Shown here in pieces: positions 1 to 5,822 of a stretch of 9,887 nt of DNA; within the stretch, counting starts at the first letter, position 1; every line of letters begins with the position of its first letter. The stretch spans positions 1-9,887 of the forward strand of contig CAXYVC010000105.1 in NCBI GenBank assembly GCA_964292295.1, in the 5' to 3' direction. The position numbers were made by a program, and so were the translations under genes. This stretch comes from CAXYVC01 sp964292295 (lineage in GTDB: Bacteria > Acidobacteriota > Holophagae > Holophagales > Holophagaceae). The notes beneath the pieces were generated by a model. That model was not told the origin of the DNA. It saw only the letters and a list, made by a program, of their open reading frames with translations, and made no database searches.

Positions 1-7
1 CGGAGGG

Positions 8-382
8 TCAGACTTCGGCGACGAGCTCGATCTCGACCTTGGCACCCTTGGGGAGGGCGGCGACCTGCACGGTGCTGCGGGCGGGCTTGGCGCCCTTCAG
101 GTGCGCGCCGTAGACCTCGTTGAAGGCGGCGAAGTCGTTCATGTCCGCCAGGAAGACGGTGGTCTTCACCACGCGCTCCCAGGTGGTGCCGGCCTCCGCC
201 AGAACGGCGTCGAGGTTCTGGAGCACGCGGGTGGTCTGCTCCTGGATGGAGCCGTCCACGAAGGCCATGGTGCCGGGCACCAGGGGGATCTGGCCGGAGG
301 TGAAGAGCAGGTTGCCCACGACCTTGGCCTGGCTGTAGGGACCGATGGCGTCGGGAGCCTTGGGGGTGGCGATGGTCTTCAT
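8..382 (-). CDS. ridA: RidA family reactive intermediate (enamine/imine) deaminase
   Basis: Encodes 124 aa, the usual length for RidA (YjgF/YER057c/UK114). Family members form cytosolic homotrimers that hydrolyse reactive enamine/imine intermediates, such as 2-aminoacrylate made by PLP enzymes like threonine/serine dehydratase, to the keto acid and ammonia. Visible hallmarks are GPYSQA (14-19), LLFTSGQIPL (25-34) and the C-terminal signature PARSTVQVAALPKGAKVEIE (100-119). Arg102 and Glu117 match the catalytic Arg105 and Glu120 of the E. coli enzyme, and Tyr16 matches the conserved Tyr17. The frame stays open upstream to 499, but homology begins at the Met at 382 and a strong AGGAGA ribosome site lies 6 nt before it. 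It is the third gene of the minus-strand cluster, 22 bp after the SWIM protein gene, so it is probably co-transcribed. The function call is firm; the physiological substrate is not known from sequence. Confidence 0.96.
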   Translation of the reverse strand: MKTIATPKAPDAIGPYSQAKVVGNLLFTSGQIPLVPGTMAFVDGSIQEQTTRVLQNLDAVLAEAGTTWERVVKTTVFLADMNDFAAFNEVYGAHLKGAKPARSTVQVAALPKGAKVEIELVAEV

Positions 383-388
383 GGCGGG

Positions 389-394
389 TCTCCT
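389..394 (-). promoter_or_regulatory. Shine-Dalgarno site that fixes the ridA start
   Basis: Minus-strand AGGAGA with a 6-nt spacer to the ATG at 382. It sits in the 22-bp gap between the SWIM gene stop and ridA. It supports the 124-aa start over the in-frame upstream Met at 499, which would add 39 low-complexity residues lying inside the SWIM gene. Confidence 0.8.
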
Positions 395-404
395 ATAAAG
401 GGAA

Positions 405-1364
405 TCAGCGCCGCCAGCGGCGCTTGGGCCGCCAGGCCTTCTGGACGGGGGCCGGCGGGATGGGGCTTTCGAAGGGGCTGGGAGCGGCGTCCTCGGCATT
501 CTCCGCGCCCTCTGCGTCCTCCAGGGTGCCCACGCCCTCCTCGATCTGCTGCTGCACCACCTGGGCGGTGCGGTGCATCAGGGCGGCCAGGCAGAGGCTG
601 GTCTCGATGCGGGCGTGGGGCAGGGGCCCGAGCTGCACGAAGACGCTGGGATCGGGCGGAATGGAGCGGGGGATCGCCACCTCGGGCAGGGGCGCGGCGA
701 GGGCGTCGTAGCGCTCGGGCTTCAGGCGCTTCCAGGGCTCGGCAAGGCCCTGGCGGCGGGTGAGGAGCTCCGCGAGGGGCACGACCTTCTTCGGGCGCCC
801 GCGCTTGCGGGGCGCGGCGGGGACGGGGTGGGCGGCGAGCTTGGCCTGGAGGGCGTCCAGCACCTCCTCGCGGGTCTTGCCGCGCAGGTCGAAGAGCAGC
901 CAGGGATCGCGGTCCAGCGCCTCGGCCATCACGTAGCACACGGCGGCCACGTGCTTGCAGGGGTTCGCCCAGTCCGGGCAGTCGCAGTGGGTCTGCAGCT
1001 CCTTGGGCACGCGGGGGTAGAGGCTCGCGCCGGCCTCCCGGAAGCTCTCGTCCAGGCCCTGGGGCATCTCGCCCGCCAGCAGCGAGGCCACGAAGCGGCT
1101 CTCCTGGGCGATGCGCTCCAGGGCCTTCTCCCACTGGGCGGGCGTGAGGGCGGGCAGGCCCAGGGTCACGTTGTAGGTCTTGCGGCCGTGCACGCGGGCG
1201 AGGATCTCGCCGGGGACCACGGTGAAGTGGCTGACTGCGCCCTCCTCGGCGTATTTCTTCCCGCGGGGAAGGCGGTTCTCGTAGTCGTCGCCCAGCTGCT
1301 CCAGGCCCTTGATCCAGAGCCGTCCCCACCAGGTGGTGCCGAAGCGTTCGCCGAAGGGCATCAT
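405..1364 (-). CDS. SWIM zinc-finger protein, partner of the SNF2 helicase
   Basis: Encodes 319 aa. The core is a SWIM-type zinc-binding motif, CxCx(n)CxH, seen as C127, C129, C136 and H138 (CDCPDWANPCKH). SWIM domains bind DNA or proteins. The N-terminal part has the pattern FGxTWWGRLWIKGLE (8-22) followed by YENRLPRGKKYA (28-39), typical of the YwqB/COG4279 family that sits beside SNF2 helicases in many bacteria. Residues 186-193 (RKRGRPKK) resemble an AT-hook with a central GRP. The tail is an acidic Glu/Asp/Ala run (about 280-294) followed by a Pro-rich segment and a basic end (KRRWRR). The start ATG at 1364 overlaps the helicase stop as ATGA; a GGAG lies 7 nt upstream (1372-1375), and a second Met at 1361 follows immediately. 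The overlap implies translational coupling and matched expression. The biochemical role is unknown; an accessory DNA-binding subunit for the helicase is an inference. The same frame stays open far upstream inside the helicase gene, but that part is not coding. Confidence 0.9.
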   Translation of the reverse strand: MMPFGERFGTTWWGRLWIKGLEQLGDDYENRLPRGKKYAEEGAVSHFTVVPGEILARVHGRKTYNVTLGLPALTPAQWEKALERIAQESRFVASLLAGEMPQGLDESFREAGASLYPRVPKELQTHCDCPDWANPCKHVAAVCYVMAEALDRDPWLLFDLRGKTREEVLDALQAKLAAHPVPAAPRKRGRPKKVVPLAELLTRRQGLAEPWKRLKPERYDALAAPLPEVAIPRSIPPDPSVFVQLGPLPHARIETSLCLAALMHRTAQVVQQQIEEGVGTLEDAEGAENAEDAAPSPFESPIPPAPVQKAWRPKRRWRR

Positions 1365-4300
1365 CGGATCACTCCGCTGCGGCCGGGGATCCGCACCGCG
1401 CGCCGGGGGCCCGAGGGCCGCTCCGCCGTCTCCGCCGCGGGAGGCTCGCCCCCGTGGCCGTTTCCGTTCCCGTTTCCGTTCGTCTCTTCCTCGCCCATGA
1501 GGTCGGTGTCCTGGTCCAGGGCCACGAGGCGGCGCAGGGCGTCGTCGTCCAGCTCCGTGAGCCAGCCCTCGCCGCTGCCCACCACCCGGTCCGCCAGGTC
1601 GCGCTTGCTCTCGAGCATGGCGTCGATCTTCTCCTCCAGGGTTCCCATGGTGATGAGCTTGTGGACCTGCACGTTGCGGGTCTGCCCGATGCGGTAGGTG
1701 CGGTCCGTGGCTTGGTCCTCCACGGCGGGGTTCCACCAGCGGTCGAAGTGGAAGACGTGGGTGGCCGCGGTGAGGTTCAGGCCCACGCCGCCCGCCTTGA
1801 GGCTGAGGAGCATCACCGGCGGGCTGTCCAGGTCCTCCTGGAAGGCGCGGACCATCTCGTCCCGCTGTTCCCGGGAGCTTCCGCCGTGCAGGAAGGGCGG
1901 CTCGAAGCCGAGCACCGCGCCCAGGTGCACCTGGAGCCGGTCGCCCATCTCCTTGAACTGGGTGAAGACCAGGGCGCGCTCGCCGCTCGCCATCACCTCC
2001 TCCAGCATGTCCGTCAGGCGCTCCAGCTTGCCGCTGCGGCCCTTGTAGGGGCCGGCCTGCTTGAGGAACTGGCTGGGGTGGTTGCAGATCTGCTTCAGGT
2101 GGGTCAGCAGCGCCAGGATGCGCCCGCGGCGCTCGATGCCCGTGGCGGCGCCGAGGTCCTGCTCCATCTGGTCCACGCGGGCCTGGTAGAGCAGCGCCTG
2201 CTCGCGGGTGAGCTGGGTGTAGACCTTCATCTCCTGCTTCTCGGGCAGGTCGGCGATGATGGCGCGGTCGGTCTTCACGCGGCGCAGGATGAAGGGGTTG
2301 ATGCGTGCCTTCAGCTCGTGGGCCGCGTCCGGATCGCGGTACTTCTCCACCGGCGTGGCGAAGCGCTCCTTGAACTGGGACTCGGTGCCCAGGTAGCCCG
2401 GCAGGCTGTAGTGCAGGATGGACCACAGCTCGGAGAGGCGGTTCTCGATGGGCGTGCCCGTGAGGGCCAGCTTGAAGGGCGCGCGGATGCGGCGCACCGT
2501 CTTGGCCTGGTGGCTGCCGGGGTTCTTGATGGCCTGGGCCTCGTCGGTCACCATCATGCCCCAGCTCCGCGCGGCGAAGACCTCCTCCTCGCGGCGCACC
2601 ACGCCGTAGGTGGTGAGCACGATGGTGTGCGGCGCGAAGGCCTCGGGAAGCTGCTCGCGGTTGTTGCCGTGGTGCACGAAGAAGGGCAGGTCCGGCGCGA
2701 ACTTGGCGATCTCGCGCTCCCAGTTGCCCAGCAGCGAGGTGGGGCACACCAGCAGCGTGGGGGGCCCGAAGTGGGGGCTCTCGGCCTGGCGGTGTAGCAG
2801 CAGGGCGAGCACCTGGATGGTCTTGCCCAGGCCCATGTCGTCGGCCAGGATGCCGCCCAGGCCCAGGCGGGCGAGGCCCTCCAGCCAGGCGAGGCCGCGC
2901 AGCTGGTAGGGGCGCAGCTGGCCCAGGAAGCGCTTCGGCTGGGTGATGGGCTTGTCGGGCAGCTGCTTCAGCTCCGCGAGCGCCGAGCCGAAGTCCCCCG
3001 CCACCTCCACCTCGATGGCCTCCGACACGCCGGGGATGCGGGCGGTGCCCGTGAGGGCCGCCGCCAGCGCCTCGCCGCGGGTCATGCTCTCGAAGCCCTT
3101 CTCGCGGCTGGCCTGGATGACGGCCTGGATCTGGCGGAGCGTGCCCGGATCCAGCGCCACCCACTTGCCCTTCCAGGCCACCAGGGGATGCTTCAGGCTG
3201 GCCATCTGGGCGGAGGCTTCCACGTCCAGCTGGGCGCCGCCGAGCATCAGGCTCCAGTCCGCGGTGACGCTGCCCTCCAGTCCGGACTGGCCCGCAAGCG
3301 GGGCCTCCTCCAGGGAGCGGGCGCCCAGCTTCACCTTGGCGCGCAGGCGGCGCGCCCCGCCGAACTCCGCCATGCCCTCGGGTAGGTGCACCAGGAAGCC
3401 CGCCTCCTTGAGCTGTGCGGCACCGCGGGTGAGGAAGTCCCAGGCCTCGGAGGGGCGCAGGGTGAGGTTCTCGGGGGTCTGGCCCGCCAGCACCCCCTGG
3501 ATGGCGGGGAAGAAAGGCACGGCGCGCGCCAGGCCGCGCAGCAGCAGCTTGCGGGCCTCCAGGGCCTCGGCCTCCGCGCCCGCCTCCCACAGGCGGGCCG
3601 CGGGGATGGCGTCGCCCTCCTGGGTCTCCAGGCCCACCTTCAGCACCCAGCCCTCCTCGCTGAGGCGGTCCGCCTCCTGGATGGCGTCCCGGTCCGGGGG
3701 TACGGGCGGGGCCTCCAGGGCGAAGGCCGGACGGATCCACTGCACCCGCGCGCCCTCGCTCCACTGCTCCAGCTGCTCGCCCAGCGTGCGCTCGGTGATG
3801 CCCACGGTGGGGAACTCGTTGAGGGGATGGGACAGGGCCACCATCAGGCGCTCGTCCCAGGGCAGGCGGTCGCGCTTGTGGCCCCGCAGGCGGTGGATGA
3901 GGCCCAGGCGGGGATCCTCGCCGGGGCGCAGGCTCCCCGCCACGAAGCGCACCAGGAAGTCGGCGCCGTCCTCCAGGAAGGCCTTGAGCACCGCGGCCGC
4001 CTGGGGCGGCGTGGCCAGGTCGTCGTCCAGCTCCTCGACCTCCAGGCCCCCCAAGGGCAGGCCCTTGGTGAAGACCCACTGGTCGTTGTCCGGGAAGGCC
4101 AGGGCCGAGGGCGGCATGGCCTCCGCCAGGCGTGCGAGCGCCTCGCGGTCGAGGGGGCTGGTCAGGCAGATGCCCCACTGGGTGCGCCAGGGCTGGGTGG
4201 CGGTGGCGAGCTGGGGCAGCAGGGCGCCGCGGATCACGAGGCTCTGGAGCATGCGCAGGGCGGCGGCCCAGAAGCAGAGGCTCCCCCCCAGGCGTTCGGG

Positions 4301-4570
4301 GTCCGGCGGCAGGCTGGCCAGCCAGGGCAGCGCCCGCTGCCAGCGGAGGGGCACGCTGTGGGCCTCCACCAGGGCGCCGTCCGGCAGGAACAGGCGCGCG
4401 CGGGCGGGGGTCAGGCGGTCCCGGCCGTGGAGGTTGCCCGGGATGCCGCGCAGGGCGCGGGACCAGGCCTGCACGTCCCCGGCTGCATCCCGGCTGTCAG
4501 GCCCGCCGCCGGGCAGGAGCAGCAGGAAGCCCCTGTCCATGGGGCGGTACTGGAGGACGGGCCCCTTCAT
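1361..4570 (-). CDS. SNF2/Rad54-family DEAD/DEAH-like helicase (bacterial HepA/YwqA type)
   Basis: Encodes 1069 aa, an ATP-dependent DNA translocase of superfamily 2. The two RecA-like lobes lie in about 545-1000: motif I DDMGLGKT (577-584, Lys583 of Walker A), motif II DEAQ (676-679), motif III TGTPIENR (704-711), motif IV ALVFTQF (866-872), motif V LSLKAGGVGLNL (922-933) and motif VI QATDRTYRIGQ (953-963) with arginine-finger candidates R957 and R960. All motifs are intact. The N-terminal 540 residues match the long bacterial SNF2-associated region (SNF2 helicase N-terminal/DUF3670-like) rather than eukaryotic accessory domains. After the helicase comes an acidic stretch and an Asn-Gly repeat (1031-1038) leading to a disordered basic C-terminus. 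The start at 4570 has an AAGGG 7 nt upstream; Met11 is the alternative but has no obvious ribosome site. It is the first gene of the minus-strand cluster and is coupled to the SWIM gene. A role in DNA repair or transcription recycling is likely from family knowledge. Defence is possible but nothing nearby supports it. Confidence 0.95.
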   Translation of the reverse strand: MKGPVLQYRPMDRGFLLLLPGGGPDSRDAAGDVQAWSRALRGIPGNLHGRDRLTPARARLFLPDGALVEAHSVPLRWQRALPWLASLPPDPERLGGSLCFWAAALRMLQSLVIRGALLPQLATATQPWRTQWGICLTSPLDREALARLAEAMPPSALAFPDNDQWVFTKGLPLGGLEVEELDDDLATPPQAAAVLKAFLEDGADFLVRFVAGSLRPGEDPRLGLIHRLRGHKRDRLPWDERLMVALSHPLNEFPTVGITERTLGEQLEQWSEGARVQWIRPAFALEAPPVPPDRDAIQEADRLSEEGWVLKVGLETQEGDAIPAARLWEAGAEAEALEARKLLLRGLARAVPFFPAIQGVLAGQTPENLTLRPSEAWDFLTRGAAQLKEAGFLVHLPEGMAEFGGARRLRAKVKLGARSLEEAPLAGQSGLEGSVTADWSLMLGGAQLDVEASAQMASLKHPLVAWKGKWVALDPGTLRQIQAVIQASREKGFESMTRGEALAAALTGTARIPGVSEAIEVEVAGDFGSALAELKQLPDKPITQPKRFLGQLRPYQLRGLAWLEGLARLGLGGILADDMGLGKTIQVLALLLHRQAESPHFGPPTLLVCPTSLLGNWEREIAKFAPDLPFFVHHGNNREQLPEAFAPHTIVLTTYGVVRREEEVFAARSWGMMVTDEAQAIKNPGSHQAKTVRRIRAPFKLALTGTPIENRLSELWSILHYSLPGYLGTESQFKERFATPVEKYRDPDAAHELKARINPFILRRVKTDRAIIADLPEKQEMKVYTQLTREQALLYQARVDQMEQDLGAATGIERRGRILALLTHLKQICNHPSQFLKQAGPYKGRSGKLERLTDMLEEVMASGERALVFTQFKEMGDRLQVHLGAVLGFEPPFLHGGSSREQRDEMVRAFQEDLDSPPVMLLSLKAGGVGLNLTAATHVFHFDRWWNPAVEDQATDRTYRIGQTRNVQVHKLITMGTLEEKIDAMLESKRDLADRVVGSGEGWLTELDDDALRRLVALDQDTDLMGEEETNGNGNGNGHGGEPPAAETAERPSGPRRAVRIPGRSGVIR
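1451..1480 (-). repeat. In-frame hexanucleotide tandem repeat in the helicase gene
   Basis: Read on the minus strand, the stretch is five 6-nt units: AACGGA, AACGGG, AACGGA, AACGGC and CACGGG. They encode Asn-Gly four times and then His-Gly in the disordered linker after the helicase core. Because the unit is 6 nt, changes in copy number would keep the reading frame and only alter linker length. Confidence 0.85.
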
Positions 4571-4599
4571 TCCGCTACCCTTGGAGCGGAGGAGCTGCG
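4571..4599. promoter_or_regulatory. 29-bp divergent intergenic gap with back-to-back ribosome sites
   Basis: This is the whole space between the divergent helicase and rpiB start codons. The plus strand carries AGGAG (4590-4594) 5 nt before the rpiB ATG. The minus strand carries AAGGG (4578-4582) 7 nt before the helicase ATG. It is too short for two full promoters, so each gene's -10/-35 must lie inside the coding region of the other, or the genes have very short leaders. I saw no convincing sigma-70 boxes in either flank. Confidence 0.6.
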
Positions 4600-5031
4600 A
4601 TGAAGATCGGCTTTGCGAGCGACCATGCGGGATTCGACCTGAAGGAGCGGCTCAAGGCCTGGGCCGTGGCCCAGGGCCACGAGACCGTGGACTTCGGGAC
4701 GGACGGACCGTCCTCCGTGGACTACCCGGATTTCGCGCACCGGGCGGCGCAGGCAAGGGATCAATGGGAAAGGCTCGTCCTGGTGTGCGGCTCCGGCATC
4801 GGCATCAGCATCACGGCCAACCGCCATGCGGGGGTTCGCTGTGCCCTGGTGACTTCCGAGGAGCACGCCCGACTGGCCAGGCAGCACAACGACGCGAACG
4901 CCATCGCCTTTGGTCAACGGCTGACGGATCCGCTCAAGGCTGAATGTTACCTCAAAACCTTCCTGGCAACCCCTTTTGAAGGTGGCCGGCACCAGGGCCG
5001 GGTCGACAAGATCGAGGGAACGGGCCGCTGA
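4600..5031 (+). CDS. rpiB: Ribose-5-phosphate isomerase B
   Basis: Encodes 143 aa of the RpiB/LacA/LacB family. The enzyme interconverts ribose 5-phosphate and ribulose 5-phosphate in the non-oxidative pentose phosphate pathway in the cytosol; some members also act on allose 6-phosphate. Signature segments are ASDHAGFDLK (6-15), DYPDFA (41-46), the catalytic loop CGSGIGISITAN (63-74) and RQHNDANAIAFG (94-105), with EGGRHQGRVDKI near the end. Cys63 matches the catalytic cysteine of the E. coli type, so this is not the mycobacterial form that uses glutamate. AGGAG 5 nt upstream supports the start. It lies 56 bp before rph on the same strand, so the two may share a transcript, and it diverges from the helicase gene. 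No second Rpi gene is visible, so I cannot say whether this is the only isomerase. Confidence 0.95.
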   Translation: MKIGFASDHAGFDLKERLKAWAVAQGHETVDFGTDGPSSVDYPDFAHRAAQARDQWERLVLVCGSGIGISITANRHAGVRCALVTSEEHARLARQHNDANAIAFGQRLTDPLKAECYLKTFLATPFEGGRHQGRVDKIEGTGR

Positions 5032-5087
5032 CGCGCGCTTCCGCCTCCCGTCCCCCTTCAGCAGCACCTTGCCCGGAAAGCAGGCCC

Positions 5088-5822
5088 ATGACCCCCGACC
5101 GCCGATGTGACGCCCTCCGCCCCCTTCTTCTCGAAACCGGCGTGCAGCTGCACGCGGACGGTTCCTGCCTCGTGAAGCTCGGAAACACGCATGTGCTCTG
5201 CGCCGCCTCCCTCGAGGAGCGGATTCCCGGCTGGCTGAAGGGCCAGGGGCGCGGCTGGGTAACGGCGGAATACGGCATGCTGCCCCGCGCCACGAACACG
5301 CGGAACGACCGCGAGGCGGCCAAGGGCAAGCAGCAGGGGCGCACCGTGGAGATCCAGCGCCTCATCGGGCGCAGCCTGCGCCAGGCCGTGGACCTCCAGG
5401 CCCTGGGCGAGCGCCAGATCACCCTCGACTGCGACGTGCTGAATGCCGACGGGGGCACCCGCTGCGCCGCCATCACCGGCGCCTGGGTGGCCCTGGCCCT
5501 GGCCCTTCGCGGGGCCGGGCTGGAGGCGGCGCTGTGCCGCCAGGTGGCCGCGGTCTCCGTGGGGCTGCTGGACGCCCCGGAGGATGCCGGGCTGCGGCGG
5601 GGGCTGATCCTCGACCTGGCCTACGAGGAGGACCACCGCGCGGCGGTGGACGCCAACCTCGTGGCCACCCGTCCCCTCCGGGGCGGGGAGCTGGAGCTGG
5701 CGGAGTTCCAGGCCACGGGGGAAGGGCGCAGCTACACCCGGCAGGAAGCCTCGGCCCTCATGGAACTCGGTCTGGCCGGCTGCGGGCGGCTCATGGACGC
5801 CCAGCGGGGGGCCCTGGGGTGA
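5088..5822 (+). CDS. rph: RNase PH, 3'-5' phosphorolytic exoribonuclease
   Basis: Encodes 244 aa, close to the roughly 240 aa of family members. RNase PH forms a hexameric ring that trims the 3' ends of tRNA precursors and structured RNAs, using phosphate and releasing nucleoside diphosphates. Clear family blocks are LKGQGRGWVTAEYGMLPRAT (50-69), REAAKGKQQGRTVEIQRLIG (75-94) and DCDVLNADGGTRCAAITGA (114-132). The phosphate-site residues Arg85, Thr124 and Arg125, and the metal-site acids Asp182 and Asp188, are present. The N-terminus reads TPDRRCDALRP, a looser version of the usual RxxGR start; the strand ahead of DLAY is longer than usual. The ATG at 5088 has only a weak ribosome site (CAGG). 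The stop overlaps the GTG of the following patatin gene (GTGA). The link to an outer-membrane lipase appears to be positional coupling only. Confidence 0.95.
   Translation: MTPDRRCDALRPLLLETGVQLHADGSCLVKLGNTHVLCAASLEERIPGWLKGQGRGWVTAEYGMLPRATNTRNDREAAKGKQQGRTVEIQRLIGRSLRQAVDLQALGERQITLDCDVLNADGGTRCAAITGAWVALALALRGAGLEAALCRQVAAVSVGLLDAPEDAGLRRGLILDLAYEEDHRAAVDANLVATRPLRGGELELAEFQATGEGRSYTRQEASALMELGLAGCGRLMDAQRGALG

Noticed and set aside
8..499. A longer 163-aa version of RidA
   Set aside because: The extra 39 residues are low complexity, overlap the SWIM gene, and lie upstream of the strong ribosome site at 389-394.
1365..4178. Long minus-strand frame upstream of the SWIM protein, in frame with it, which would make a 1257-aa protein
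   Set aside because: It overlaps the helicase gene in another frame and its translation is Arg/Pro/Gly-rich without family patterns. The SWIM homology starts at the Met at 1364 with its own ribosome site.
405..4570. The SNF2/SWIM pair as part of an anti-phage defence island
   Set aside because: SNF2 helicases occur in some defence systems (such as DISARM), but no methylase, nuclease, phospholipase-D or DUF1998 gene is next to this pair; the neighbours are ridA and rpiB.
1454..4943. Long plus-strand open frames opposite the helicase (447, 405 and 666 aa)
   Set aside because: They are antisense to a gene with every SNF2 motif intact. Their composition (Gly/Ala/Arg/Ser-rich, low complexity) is that of GC-rich shadow frames.
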